Assembly: GCA_963969495.1 (NCBI GenBank)
Contig: OZ018330.1
Span: 51,889,848-51,953,847, forward strand
Source: Ceratothoa steindachneri
Lineage: Eukaryota; Arthropoda; Malacostraca; Isopoda; Cymothoidae
DNA: 64,000 nucleotides
Reading direction: 5' to 3'
Positions 11,925 through 24,485 of the stretch are shown here, piece by piece. The position numbers were made by a program, and so were the translations under genes. The notes under the pieces were generated by a model, which worked only from the letters and a program-made list of their open reading frames with translations, was not told the origin of the DNA and did no database searches. Positions within the stretch are counted from its first letter, which is position 1. Each line of letters starts with the position of its first letter.

Positions 11925-14026
11925 CTACCCTACGTAGCCTGTTGCCCTTGGTACCTGAAGGAGCTTGGGAAAACTGTTGGTGCACTTCCTCCTCTATCCC
12001 TCTGAGTGCAACTTTATCTTTATTTATTAGTTATTTTTAGTAGTAGTATTATATTATTAACATTATTATTATTATAACAGCTATCCCCTTAACCTTTTTT
12101 CTACCTGCACTTCATACCAGGAGAACTGTTTCCACCTGGACAGAGTTCAGTCTCGTAGCCATGGTGCATTGATGGACTGCATGCCATCCTGGAATCATCT
12201 AGCACCAGGATATAATAATAATAGGTGATCACCCACCCTACTGGTTAGTGGACCCGCCTGTCTCTTCTTCTCTTTATTACATGCTCTCCTACCTCTTTCC
12301 ACACTTGCTCTTCTATTCACATAGGTTCTGGTTGACAGGCGCACTTTCCTCCTCTTATGAGCCTTATTCGAGTGGTAGTATATACCATATAGTCCCTACC
12401 TGCTGCGATGGCGGAAAGCCTGCTAGCTTGAGCAAGTATTAGGCATGGGGTGTGCTGGGCCATTGACTCTGCTCACCTTCCTCCAGTACGTATATAAGAT
12501 GGCTACACAGGCACCATCCTTTATAGTTAAAGAGCTTCAGGACATTAGCGAGTTAGGTTCCAAAGCCCATCAACGCTGGACCGGGACCGATTGTGTAAAT
12601 GATGACATTCTAGAATTTGTGATTCTATGGAGACTTTTCTCTTAACCTCCCCACTCATAGGGAGGTCATATTATCCACTTTCCATGAGGTGCCCCCTTTT
12701 CTACTTTACACTGATCATGGTGACAACAGAAGGCAATATTAGCCTCACCCTCCCTAGATGTCGGAGAGTATGATGAAAATTGAGGCACCCCTTCGACCGG
12801 TGGAGGGCCTCCCCTCTCACCATCGCCATCCAGCAAATGGGCTTTTCCTTTGCCATCTTTGGAGTCACTCTAGGGGAGCTCCACCTCTGAAAAGGATATG
12901 TCCCCCGGCCCCCTTGTGCTTTCTCAGGGGCCCCCCAACACTTCTACTGGAGAGGAGGCTTAATCATTTCCTAAGCGTACGGTTGCGGGGTTTCCTCCTC
13001 ACCCCCTTCTCTTGAGTCACCCGTGGACAACTGCATCTTTAGACCAATTGCAGTCCACCCTCTTCTATCACAGGGGACTGGCAAGAGAGTAGGCAGGCTG
13101 CCTAAAATCGACCGCTCCCAGTAAGAGTGACCTGATATGGCCATGCCCTTGGGTATTTTGCCATTGTGAAGGATTGGCATAACTACCCCCCCCCCTCTCT
13201 TCCCCAATGGAGGTCGTTTTGCCCCCCTTCCCCGGCAGAGACTTGACTCCAACAAAAGATACCTGCAATGGGATTCATGATGCCTTAGGGGCGGGGGTGC
13301 ACATGGTCCCGGAGGTGGTCCAGTCCCAGACAGTGCAGCATCTTCCATGGGGTTGATCCCGGGTTCAGGGCCAAACACCGAACCTGAGTCCCCTGTGCAA
13401 ACTAACTCAGATGGCTCAGGCCCGCAAGGAATCAGAAGGAGAGGGACCGACCTCCTCCTCTGACAGATGAAACCTTCTCCATCTCAGAAGGATCTTGCTG
13501 AGGCTAGTCCATCGCGCCTAGGGACTCCTTCCAGCGGTGGAGAGAAGTAGGTTCATTCCCCACCCTCCTCTTCCCGAAAGAAAAGAAGTAAGAAGAGGGC
13601 TAAAGGTTCTTCTGCCTCCGCGGGAGCTCCAGGGACGGCTTCAGGTCGCTTTCTTTCGTCTTCGAATTGGACACACTCACGGCACGCGCCGCCATTTAAG
13701 GGAGCGCTCGCCTGCACTTTATCGCAACGATTGCGTTGTCCCCGAGACCGTTCTGCACATTCTTGTTGAATGTCCCAGTCTGGGTGATCTACGCTTGTGT
13801 ACTATCTGACCTTGGTCTCCTCCATTTTATTTGACTCTTTGTTGTAGGTCGCATGTTCCCTCGTCGGAGCAAGGGGGCTTCCCTCACCGCCGGCACCTTC
13901 TTTTTGGGGGTCTTTTGCATACTTTTGTTTTTTTTAATCTAGCCTATCATTAGGCTGTAAGATGATTATGGTGAATTTTGCTAGAGTAGTCATTCACCAG
14001 ATGAGCTCTTTTAAATTAAAGAAGAA
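11925..14026 (+). mobile_element. Internally deleted LINE: 5' UTR + ORF1 start fused to 3' end
   Basis: The 5' UTR runs from about 11925 to 12900. It includes blocks shared with 2.6-3.2 kb and 25.6-26.0 kb, such as gtggacccgcct and the T-rich stretch before cacttgctcttctatt. ORF1 sequence follows to about 13633. It then jumps, inside an open frame (13537-13809), to the RNase H C-terminal part: LQVAFFRLRIGHTHGTRRHL and then CVVPETVLHILVECPSLGDL. ORF2 endonuclease, RT and most of RNase H are missing. The 3' hairpins are at 13941-13956 and 13970-13998. Confidence 0.7.
13941..13998 (+). other. LINE 3' terminal double stem-loop (compensated variant)
   Basis: The first stem is AGCCTA/TAGGCT with loop tcat (13941-13956). 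The second is GGTGAAT (13970-13976) pairing with ATTCACC (13992-13998), a perfect 7-bp stem. Compared with GGCGACT/AGTCGCC in other copies, two base pairs have changed on both sides (C-G to T-A and C-G to A-T). Confidence 0.7.
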
Positions 14027-14480
14027 AAAGTTTCTGTTTTCCTTGGCAAAAACTGTGGTGGTACACTTCTGTAGTCATCCACAGTTCCACCCTGCCTATG
14101 CTGCAGAGAGATTCAAGTAATACCTTTGGCTTTATGGCTAAGTAAATACTTGGAGTAGCTCTTCAAACCTGTGGCACCTCTGGTTTTGTCTAGTATGCCA
14201 CCCCAGAGAGTACTACCATTGACTCTTTCTCAACATACCTCTGCTCTCAAAACTACTACAGCATGTGAGTATTGCAGTTTACCTTTTTTCAGTATGCTTT
14301 TTGTCACCTTGAATCTGTGGCTGTGTACTCAGATATCTCTAAATCTGAAGAGGGGAGTTGGCTTACACACCATATCATCCTCTCTGTTTGAAGTCACCTG
14401 GCTCTAACAGGTACTGCGTCTATTTTTGTGCCCAACCTGGTTGCAATGCATTGCATGCTCTGACACTGGATTATGATTTT
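14027..14480 (+). mobile_element. LINE RT/RNase H fragment placed after the preceding tail
   Basis: Immediately after the A-rich tail of the previous copy the RT words restart (tttccttggcaaaaactgtggtggtacacttctg in diverged form, equivalent to SLAKTKVVHF). The pre-RNase H region follows. It is heavily decayed. From about 14481 to 15247 I see intron without a recognisable gene; one unassigned stretch (14530-14930) may be an old repeat. Confidence 0.5.
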
Positions 14481-15247
14481 TTAGTTACCCACCCACATAG
14501 TCTCCAGACTGCTCTCATATATATGTATATATGCAAAAAACACTCCCAACACAACAAGCCATCCTATCTTGGAGTCCAAACCCTCTTCAAAATGTTATCA
14601 GATGTTTAACCAAGACCAAGTTGACACTAAACAACCTCACAGGAACAAAACCACGCTGAGAAACCTGTTAATCCACCTGGGGGATGCCCGCCTCCCTCAA
14701 ATAGAGGTACAGCCGCCAAAAAGTAACATAACCCAGAAGAAACAATCATTCTGAGAACTAGATACAGTTAAACACATTTCACAACATGCCAAACACTTTT
14801 ACATTTTAAACAAGACCTGCAAATCCAGACTGTTCAGCAGAGATCGAAGTTGCTGTCCTAAGGGCCATGGCCTCGTCCTGACTAGGACGACCATATATAT
14901 GTGTCTAATGGGTAAAAACTTGTGGTTGGGGAACCCCTTTTGTCAAATAATGGCATGAATGCCTTTATAAAATTTTGAGCTTAAGTTTAAACCTTTTCTT
15001 TTTTAACTAAACTCCTAAACATTGTTGATAGCCCATCTCGCACAGCATGAGTATTAGTTGAATTAAACTTTATCCTACCTTATTATTTTCACATGTGACA
15101 GTTGTTTGATAATACTATCATGCAACTCAATAAAGAGGTATGATCTCAGCTATTTCGGTGAATCTACGTCAACCCCCGCCCCATATGAATCAGTTCAGAG
15201 TGCCACAAAGGATATTTTTTATCTTGATGCTCTTTTCTTCTCTTTAG

Positions 15248-15403
15248 CTTCAAAGTTTCAAAAAGAAATGCAAATCGGCTGAACAGAAAAAGAAAATGGT
15301 TCAATTACTGAACAAAGTGGTTGAAAACTCTGAATTTATTGAGAGTCGCCGGAGAGACATTTCTTTCGGTATTTCTGCTGGAGAGAGCATAAAAAATTGG
15401 GAG
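15248..15403 (+). CDS. NOC2L internal exon (52 codons)
   Basis: Acceptor TTTAG, donor GTGAGT, phase 0/0. It encodes LQSFKKKCKSAEQKKKMVQL, then LLNKVVENSEFIESRRRDIS and FGISAGESIKNWE. The family signature is a lysine-rich helix followed by a SRR-x-xSFG motif, as in human NOC2L (SRRQRVSFG). The next intron is 15.6 kb. Confidence 0.92.
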
Positions 15404-15459
15404 GTGAGTTCTATTATGTTCAGTTTTCGAAAATACATTTTAGATTTAACTTGCCTCTA

Positions 15460-16240
15460 ACGCCCACTTCCCTGCAGGGGGTTACCTTGTACATCCCGTT
15501 ACACTTGCTACCTGGTGGAGCTGCATATTATCCTGGCTCTAGAGCAAATTTGGGAAGCCTTTTCACTGGGTTGACAGTAACTCTAATGTGGCCTAGGAAA
15601 GTTGTTGGTGTGTTTCCTCTTCGCTCCCTCTTAGCATCCCCGTAAGGGGCATGGTGATTTGCTTTCCGAGCCACCGTGCTGATGTGACTCAGTGCCCTGT
15701 CCTGCCCCAGCTTAGCTGCTTCTCCTTTCTGACAACCTGTGATTTTACCCTACTTCCTCACTTTCCCTACAACCTCTCTCACAACTTTCTCTGTTAAGCC
15801 TCTAATTTCACAGGGTAGTCGCCGACCATCTTTGTCTCACCGAACTATCCAGGATCGGGGCTTAGGGAGGAAGGGACAACATTCCCTCACCCCTGAGCTT
15901 TGGTTTGAGGTGGTGGGTTTGTAACAACCTGCTTCATCCCCACCCTCACCTTCTTCACCTACCCTTTCTCTCGCTTTTCACAGCCTATCAATTTTACGCT
16001 GTGTTTAAGGTGGAGCCGCCTTGCCGATAGGCTGCCAGGTCATTAGGCAGGAAGAGTGGCCTCAAATGGCATCAGCTGGTTTTTCTGGCCACATATTCAC
16101 CCCTCGCAGAGGGGGGTGATAGCGTTTGCATCTTGTTGAAACAATAGGGTCACCATGCCTAACAATGAAGATTATTAAAAAAAAAGCCATTAACTCTCCC
16201 TTTACCATCGTCTAAGCCGCCTTCGGGCAGCTCCCGTTCT
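15460..16240 (+). mobile_element. LINE 5' UTR fragment
   Basis: It begins with ggggttaccttgtacatccc, equivalent to the 5' UTR start at 2626, and runs through blocks also present at 32570-33020 (ctctaatttcacag, gtttgcatc, ccttcgggcagctcc). No coding sequence remains. It is cut off abruptly at the left end of the DNA transposon at about 16243. Confidence 0.6.
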
Positions 16241-16242
16241 TT

Positions 16243-19200
16243 CTAGGTTGAAAAATAGAAAAAAATCATACATTTGCAAAAATTTGAGGTCAAGATTTGA
16301 CCTCTGGGGTATCAAAATTGAAAAATTTTATAGATATGAAAAATGAAGGCCTATGCTTTGACTATTTAAATCAGTAAAAAAAAAAAGGTTTATGCTAGCA
16401 GTTTTCATCTAACTAACATACAAGTGAGTGCCATATTTATAAGTTGTCCGTCAATTCTATATATTTTTCACACTTAAGTTCCTAATTTGACCTATAGAAA
16501 TTAAAATTACCTTTTTTTTTAATATATAAAACAAAGGTACAGCTCTTGGCTATTAGAAATAGCCATAAAAAGGTTGTTTATCCTGGTATTTTTCATGTAA
16601 CTAACTTATAAGTGAACACCATATTTACAAATTGTTTGTCAATTCATTGAAATTTTATAGTTTTGATATCAATTTGATTTTGAACTCTAAGAGTTCAATA
16701 AAAATTGTTATTCACTGCCAATAATATATAGTTATAGTAGTGAAAGGGGAAGACAAAGCTGACATGTAGCTTAAACAATCCTGTTACAACATGTTGTTAC
16801 TTGTACAGAATCAACACAGATGGTTGTAGTTCCTAGTCTAGAAGTTAATAGTTTCAGCCAGCAGTGTGTGTGGTAGGTTGTTATTGTTTTTCAATGAGCC
16901 TCAAAGAATATCAAGAATTAAAATATTGTGTATAACTATATTCTAAAAGGTGTCATCTAATCGTATAATCTTAAAATTACAGATTTATAGAAATTACTTA
17001 GTGAAATCTACATCTCGGCTATTAGGCCTCTTCACCAAAATACAATAGTTCAGCACTTGAAATAATGCCAAGACCCTACTAAAAAAAACACAAGAAGCGC
17101 ATAACAATCAATCTTAGAAAAGTGACTGATGTGCTTATTGAAAAATGTGGTGGAAGATTGAAAAAGGACTCATTGTTGTGTGTGAACTGTTGGACACTAA
17201 TAATGAAAAACCCCGCAATACTTAGAATCACTGAAAAGAATGAGACTGGGCAAGATTCAATTGAATCATCTTCAATCAGTGATTTGAGTAACATATCTTC
17301 AGTTCGAGATCTGGACAGTGATTGCTTGGTTGAAGGAAATCCTTCAACTTCAATTGAACCAGTTCTAGCACTTTTAGACCAAACACCAGTCAAAAAAAAA
17401 GTAAGTACTAAGATAATATATTTTATATTTCACCAGAAAGTTGTTTGATCTATATGGCCCATTGAATATAATTTAAGGTACTGTATAAAACAAAATTGAT
17501 AATCTTTTACCTTGAAGGATTTATTCTTTAATGATGCTCTTTAGTCTATACAAAAATGCAAATTTTGCTCTGTACATTAATTTAAATATTTTTTTGTTCT
17601 TTGCAGAAGGGTTATCATTGAGCCAGAAAAAGTTCAAAGCTCGTGGTAAGCTAACGGATGCCTAGAAACATTTGAAGAAGAGGCTAAAAGTCATTTATGG
17701 TGTTCATATTAGCAAGTGGGTAAGTGATGCTTCAGAACCTGAAGCAGAATCTGAAAAACATCTAAAAACATTACTGAATGAATTGAAACGGTCATTCCTG
17801 GAGAGCAAATTGTCATAATCACAAACTACAAATATTGACTCTTCCCATACACAATTGAAAAAACTGCTAGTTTCTTTCAAACTACAACATATATGGTGAA
17901 AAAAAGCCGTTCACTAAAATCAGAATTTGGAATCCATCCAAAGATTCCAATAATGAGCAAAGGAAAAGTTAGAAGATTCTATGAGTCAGATGAGCTTAGT
18001 TATAATGAAGGTGCAAAAACGACTGGTCCTTGGGAATTTAAGAGAATTATTTGAACTATATAAAAATTATAAAAAGAATCCCAAAATAGGATTTTCCACA
18101 TATGCTAAATTACGGCCATCATATTGTGTGCTTGCCGGTAGTGGTGGGACTCATTCTGTGTCTGCATATATCATCAAATCCCCAAATTACAGCTGGCTGC
18201 ATCGTGAGAAAAATGTCTCATACAAAGATCTTATGGATTACAGTGTCTGCAGTACAGAGAGAGAGGCTTGCATGATGCAACTTTGCAAAGATTGCCCAAG
18301 AGAAGAGGGTGTTCTGATCTTTCTTGAGTTGCTTGACAGTGTAAAATCAGCTCCAAATGAAATATCTTACAAGCAATGGGTGACTGTTGACCGTTGTACA
18401 ATGGTAGACAAAATGGAGCTACTTCATGAATACTTATCATCATTAAGCATGAAAATATCCGGCATGGTTCGTCATCATTTTGTTGCACAGCAGCAATCGC
18501 AGTACTTAAAACAGTTGAAAGAAACACTATCACCTCAGAGTGAGGCAGTTATATTAAGTGATTTCTCTGAAAATTATTCTTTCATTGTCCAAGATGCTGC
18601 CCAAGGATTACTTGGGACAATTAAAAATGTACAGTTCATCCTTTTGTCATCTATTATAGATGATCTGCAGACCAGTAATTTAATCATTTTAGTGTCTGTT
18701 TCTTATCTTCATTGCTAAAACACACTATAATTGTTTACTCATTTAAAATAAAGCTTATGAACTATGTTAAATTCAGATGCCCACAACTGAAGGTGTACTA
18801 TTTTTCGGATGGATGTGCTGGCCAATATAAGAACAGATACAACTTCACAAATCTCTGTTACCATGAAGAGGATTTGGGGTTTTCTTCTGAATGGCAAAAA
18901 TGCATGTGATGGGATTGGGAGAACAGTGAAGAGAGCTACTGATCGTGCCAGTTTGCAAAGAACTACAGAGAGGCTAATGCTTACACTGGAAGACACGTTT
19001 TAGTTTTGTGAAGAAAACTTGAGCAAGACAATAAAATGTTTCTTTGTAAATACATCTGATTTGAAAGATGCCCAACTGATTAGAACATCGATTCAAGGAG
19101 AGTAGGGCTATTCTGGGAGCTCAAAAATATCATAGATTTGTTCCCATAAACAAGGAAGAACTGATGGTGTATCTCATTTCAAGTGGCATTGGAGGAAAGA

Positions 19201-20300
19201 ATAAGGAAAAGTCATATTACTAATGAACCTGCAATGGTTGATAACCTAAAATGTGTCAAACCAGAAGAGTATGTTAGCTGCATTTATGATGGGCAAGTTT
19301 GGTATGGAATTGTGGAGGAATATTGTGAGGTTTGATGATTACACAGTGAACTTTTTACATCTATCTGGGTCATCAGTACCAAGCGCATATCATTATCTAT
19401 CAAATAAGAATTCATGTGCAGTGTCAGGGCATCATATATTAACTCATGAGTTGTCCTATACTAAGAGGAGGCAGCAGAATTAAATATATTTTTCCTCAGA
19501 AAGAAATTGATGAAAGTATCGAATATGCCACAATTGTATTTGGTTAACAGGTCTTCCCTATCATTATTTTAATTATTTTATCAGTGAAATATAATTTTTT
19601 TTATTCTTGGAGATTTAGGTCAAGTCAAACTGATAGCTAAAATAAATTCCTAAATTGACCTTTAATTTATAGATATGGTGTCAACATAAGTTAGTGATAG
19701 TACATGAAAAGTAATAGCATAAACAACCTTTTTATGATTGTTTCTAATAGCCAAGACCTTTGACTGTTTTTTATATGCCCCCAAAATTATAATTTCAATT
19801 TCTATAGGTCACTTTAAGAGCTTAAGTGTGAAAACTGTAGAATTGACGGACAACTTAAAAATATAATGCTCACGTAAGTGTTAATTACTTGAAAAATACT
19901 AGCATAAACAAACCTTTTTTTTTACTGATTCTAATAGCTAAAGCATATGCCTTCATTTTTTTTCAATTTTGATAGCCCACCTTGACCTCAAATTTCAGCA
20001 AATTTATGATTTTTTTTTATTTTTCAACCTAGAGTTCTAAAACTTTCATATTTGGATTCCTTGTCTATTTCTGATTCTAAATATTTTATATTTAATTATG
20101 ACCATTATTATCCTAGTTATGGGTCACCAAATGTTAGTGACCTTTCACATGACCTCAAAATACCCGAGATCATATCTCCTGCACAGTTGCTTGGGTTGAC
20201 CTTAAGTTTTCAGAAATGGATTTAGGGCCCCAAAAATGGCTATAAACCAAATTTCAGCAAAATCTGAGAGATGAGGTTGTTTAATTTGCAATTTTTCTGG
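16243..20300 (+). mobile_element. DNA transposon with long (~400 bp) terminal inverted repeats
   Basis: The left arm (about 16243-16720) and right arm (about 19600-20033) are inverted copies. Matching words include ctaggttgaaaaata, tttgaggtcaag, ggtttatgct and gtccgtcaattct, each found as reverse complement on the right. Each arm itself holds two diverged tandem units of about 180 bp, both carrying the gtttatnctngtatttttca and gtcaattc words. A transposase pseudogene lies between the arms. Sequence 20034-20300 on the right has no partner on the left, so either the left end is truncated or this is flanking DNA. LINE sequence lies on both sides. Confidence 0.65.
17070..18999 (+). pseudogene. 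DDE-type transposase pseudogene of the long-TIR element
   Basis: Exon 1 (about 17101-17400) holds a CVNC cysteine pair and ends at a GTAAGT donor. Exon 2 starts at 17607 after TTTGCAG and is in frame with the long open stretch 17981-18718, but with at least three stops in between. Recognisable blocks are YKQWVTVDRCT, HHFVAQQQSQYL, VILSDFSENYSFIVQDAAQG, then YFSDGCAGQYKNRYNF at about 18799 and CDGIGRTVKRATDRASLQ. The acidic residues in LSDFSEN and YFSDG suggest RNase H-fold catalytic positions. I know this as a repetitive invertebrate protein family, but I cannot assign its transposon superfamily with confidence. It is non-functional. Confidence 0.6.
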
Positions 20301-20309
20301 TTGATTTCA

Positions 20310-22998
20310 CAGACGACGTTCCGAGCATCGTGACTCCTCTAGTCGTAACAGGCGACGTTACCAACCGTTAACTGGCATAACATATGTTTCTTCACTTAAC
20401 GGGAAGACCCATCTAGCAGAGGTGTGGAAGCGAATCAAAAGGATTCGGGGCAAGTTCTCGCTTCTCGCAGGACCCCTCTCTAGTTCTCCAGGAGAATCGA
20501 ACCGCAATCTCGGACTCCGCGTCCGTGGCGGAATCCTTCGCGACCGCTTTCTCCTCATTCTCTTGCCGTGATGCTGCATTCAATGCACGTCGTGATGTCG
20601 CGGAAGGCCGCCGGCTGGACTTTACCTCCAGAGGCGGAGAACCCTTCAACGACAAGTTTACTGTGAGTGAGTTGCGTTCCGCTCTCGCTTCGTGCGCGGA
20701 CACCGCCCATGGTCCGGACGATGTCCCGTACGCCATGCTTCGACACCTGGGTGAGCGAGGCATGGCCTTTCTGTTAGATTTGTTCAACAGGATCTGGGTG
20801 GAAGGTCTTCTCCCAGACTCCTGGCTAATCGCTACTGTGCTCGCCTTTCGCAAACCGGGGAGAGATCACTCTACCCCGGCCGGTTTCCGCCCAATTTCTC
20901 TAACCTACTGCGTGTGCAAGTTTATGGAAAAATTGATAAATGTTAGATTAGCCTTTTTTTTCTAGACAGCGGAGGCTATCTGTCTTCTGCACAGTGCGGC
21001 TTCCGCAAGTTCCCCTCCACGTCGGATCTGGAAAATACTGTCTGCGAGGCCTTCCCTCGTAGGCAGCATTACGCCACGGTGCTTTTCGATCTGGAGAAGG
21101 TCTATGATACCGCATGGCAATACGGTATCATGGAGACTCTCCACACGATGGGGGCGAGGGGACGCCTCCCAATGTTTATATCTGAATTTTTGCGAGATCG
21201 TCGATTCCACGTACGGGTGGGGGGAGCCCTCTCCGGCCCAATGGAGCAGGAAGAGAGTGTCCCGCTGGGAAGTGTCCTCAGTCTTGCACTCTTTGCCCTG
21301 ACTATCAATGATATCACCTCGGTGCTGCCGAAAGATGTTCTCGCTACGCTCTTCGTGGGCGACCTTTCGATCTCTTTTGGCCCCGCCAAGATGCCAACTC
21401 TTCAGCGTCGACTCCAACAGGCATTGAATTGTATCTCTCGCTACACCGATGCGCTCAGGCTTCGGTTTTCCTTGGCCAAGACTAAGGTGGTGCACTTTTG
21501 CTGCCATCTACGGCGACACCGTAACCCAAATTTTGTTTATAAATGCGGTTCAACTGGAATTGGTTGACTCGCACCGTTTCCTAAGTCTTGTATTTGACCG
21601 ACGCCTCACCTGGAATGGGATGTTCATATTCGCAGCCTTATGGTCTTTTGTACCCGCGCCATGAATATTCTTCTCTCCGTGACTTTCCTCGCCTGGGGCA
21701 ACTGATAGTGCCACTGCCCTACTTTTTTATCGATCCTTTGTTCAGTCGAAGCTCGAGAACGGATGCGAGTTTAATGTATCCACAGCTGAGTGCGAATTGC
21801 GGAAGGTGGCGTCGATCCACCACACCGGCCTTTTCCTGGCGACCGATGCCTACCGCACTGCCGCCATTGAGAGCCTACTTGTCGATGCTTGGGAGATGCC
21901 ACTCGCTCTGCGCCATTTTCAGCACATTATTCGCCTGTACGCTCGAGCCCGGCGCCTCCCTCAGCCGCGCCACGCCTCTGCTCCCAAAGCTTGAACAGCC
22001 TATGGAATATTGCGTTCGGCCTTTTTGAAGCACATCTCGTGTCACGCTGGAACCGTGCCAGTGTATACGGATGGCTCCAAGTCCCAAGAGGGGGGGGGGT
22101 CATTTTCCACGCCGTATCCCCTCTCTTTAAAGTCAGCGGCGCTCTAGCGGGCGTTGTGTCTGTCTTCACGCTGAATTGGTGGCAATACACCACTCATTAC
22201 GGGAGATTACGCGACGTGCCCGGTTCGGAGACCGGATAGGGATTTATAGCAACTCACAAAGCGCCCTGAGTGCTCTCGGGTCATTGGAATCTCCGCACCC
22301 TCTGGTTCGCGATATCCGTGACGTCACGGTTTTGGCAATCCGGGCAGAAGGGATTATTTTATGCTGGGTTCCTGGCCATGAAGGAATTTCGGGGAACGAG
22401 TGCACCAAAGAGTCCGCGAGGACCGGGCGACTGGGCCAGCGTTTCGCTCTTCCACACACAGACTACATGGCAGGAATACGGGCAGTTCTTCGGACTGCTT
22501 GGCAAAGAAGATGAGAGACGGTCCAGGGAAACTTAAAATTGCGTGTCATTGCGCTGCGACTGTTCCCATGGACCTATCCCCCAATGCCGCGACGGCTTCA
22601 GGTTGCCTTCTGTCGTCTCCGAATCGGGCACACTCATGTGACGCATCGCCATTTGATGGATCGCTCGCCTGTGCCTCATTGTGACGACTGCGTCGTCCCC
22701 GAGACTGTTCGGCACATTCTTGTTTAATGTCCCAATCTGGGTGATTTTCGCGCACGTTACCTGTCCCTTGTACTCAGGACGGGTTCGTTCACACCGACCT
22801 GTTGGCTTCATGCTTCTTTGCTTGGGGAGGGCGGGCCTTCCCCCGTCGACGGAGCTCGCGAGCTCGCTTTATATCTTTTCAATTTGTTTTTTTTTCTGGG
22901 TATTTTTTTCTTTTATTTGGCTTCTAATATAGCCTAGATTTAGGCTAGGATGAGTACGGCGACTTATGCCCTAGAAGGCAGTCGCCAGATGAGATATT
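20310..22998 (+). mobile_element. LINE ORF2 copy: RT, RNase H and 3' end
   Basis: The least decayed ORF2 of the I/Nimb-like family here. The RT N-terminal region runs through LAEVWKRIKRIRGKFS (near 20417) and HGPDDVPYAML. It then shows FRPISLTYCVCKFMEKL (open frame 20525-20965). The palm part is in 21079-21567. There VPQGS is changed to VPLGS and the usual FVDD box reads FVGD, so a catalytic aspartate is lost. RNase H motifs follow in other frames: VYTDGS-equivalent at 22061, WVPGHEGISGNE near 22362 and VPETVRHILV near 22700. The 3' hairpins are at 22931-22986. Frameshifts and the lost aspartate make it inactive. Confidence 0.8.
22931..22986 (+). other. LINE 3' terminal double stem-loop
   Basis: AGCCTA/TAGGCT with loop gatt (22931-22946), then GGCGACT (22958-22964) pairing with AGTCGCC (22980-22986). 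A weaker inner stem TGCC/GGCA lies inside. Followed by an A-rich tail to about 22998. Confidence 0.65.
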
Positions 22999-24235
22999 AA
23001 AATAAAGAAAAAAAATCCCTCAGTCGCCAACAACTCTTACTGCATACGCAGATGATATCGATGGTCCCTATGCCGTCGAAAGACACCAGTCATACCCTAA
23101 GCCCTTTGGCTTTAGGGCTAAGGAACCCCTCCGTGAGCTCGGTATAGCTCTCGGGTGGGTGGCGCCCCTGGTTCTGTCCAGGACGCCACCCTGGAGGGTA
23201 CCACCTTTTACTATTTGTCGCCACGCCTCTGCTACCAACGCTTCTACAGCGCCTGGAGTATTGCGTTCGGCCTTTTTTCGAGCAAACTTCGTCTCAGGCT
23301 GAAACCCTGTGTGTCTCCTTTGTCTGAAGTCAGCGGGGCTCTCACAAATGCTGCGTCTGTCTTCACGGCCGAGCTGGTTGCAATACACCTCTTGGTACGG
23401 GAGATAACGCTACATGCCCGGTTCAGAGACCAGTGTGTGATTTATAGCGACTCACAAAGTGCCCTGATTGCTCTTTGGGTATTGGAATCTCTGCATCCCC
23501 TGGTTCGCGATATCAGTGACGCCACGGTTTTGGCGAAAAGGGCGGATGCCCAGATTATCTTCTGCTAGGTTCCTGGATATGTAGGAATTGCGGGGAATGA
23601 GGGTGCCAGAGTATGTGAAGACTGGGCGACCAGACCTGCGTTTCGCTCTTCCTTACACCGATTAAATGGCAGGAATACGGGCTGCTTAGCAAAGAAGATG
23701 GGAGACAGTCGAGTGGAACTTAAAGTTGCCTGCCATTACGACGTGACTGTTCCCATGGACCTACCTCCCAATGCTGCGACGGCTTCAGGTTGCTTTCTGT
23801 CCTCTCCAAATTGTATACACTCGCGAGACGCTCCGCCATTTCATTTAGCGACGAATGCGTTGTCCCCCAGATTGTTCGGCACATTCTTATTGAATGTCGC
23901 AGTCTGGGTGATCTTCGCGCAAGTTACCTGTCTCGGTACCGGGATGGGTTCGTGCACACAGACTTGTGGACTAAACGACTTTTTGGAGCTCCCCTTTATT
24001 TGACTGGGTTTTTCGTAGGTCTCGTGTTCCTGCGCCTGGGGGAGGCAGGTCTACCCCCGACCCCGGAGCACGCTTCCTTCTTGCCTTTTCTTCCTGTTAT
24101 TTTTTTTAGCCCCTGTCCTTTTTTATTGTTGTTATTTACATATTATTTGTTTTTTTTTTAATATAGCCGAGTTGTGTACGGTGACTTATGCCCAAGTACG
24201 CAGTCGCCAGATGGGCTCCCAATTATTTTTCTTTT
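22999..24235 (+). mobile_element. LINE RNase H / 3' end copy, tandem to the previous
   Basis: Starts right after the preceding tail with pre-RNase H sequence (actgcatacgcagatgatatcg, then tatgccgtcgaaagac). The open frame 23155-23568 carries FTAELVAIHLLVREI and VIYSDSQSALIALW. The GHVGIAGNE region is hit by a TAG at 23566-23568. The terminal Cys/His part is in 23790-24161 (DECVVPQIVRHILIECRSL). The 3' stem is GGTGACT/AGTCGCC (24180-24186 and 24202-24208) with one G-U pair. Confidence 0.75.
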
Positions 24236-24311
24236 AAATCCCTCTTAGCGTGACCGCCGTGCAGTGTCTGCCAAGGCACCTCTTAACTGATCGGCACTAT
24301 TTTTTATTTAT

Positions 24312-24312
<1 letters not shown>

Positions 24313-24364
<52 letters not shown>

Positions 24365-24380
24365 ATACATACATACATAC
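24313..24380. repeat. (TA)n / (CATA)n microsatellite
   Basis: A TA dinucleotide tract with one interruption passes into five CATA units. It abuts a short LINE 5' UTR scrap (24381-24450, ctcccctcaaccttttgtc, shared with 12.08 kb). Confidence 0.85.
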
Positions 24381-24485
24381 TCTGTGACTCTCCCCTCAAC
24401 CTTTTGTCTACCTGCACTTAGTTCTAAGAGGAACTGTAATCTGGACAGTGTAAATTATGGATTCCCCACCACTAGATTGAATATA

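Noticed and set aside
14872..14892. CGTCCT-gact-AGGACG hairpin
   Set aside because: A single 6-bp stem in decayed repeat sequence, no second copy and no covariation.
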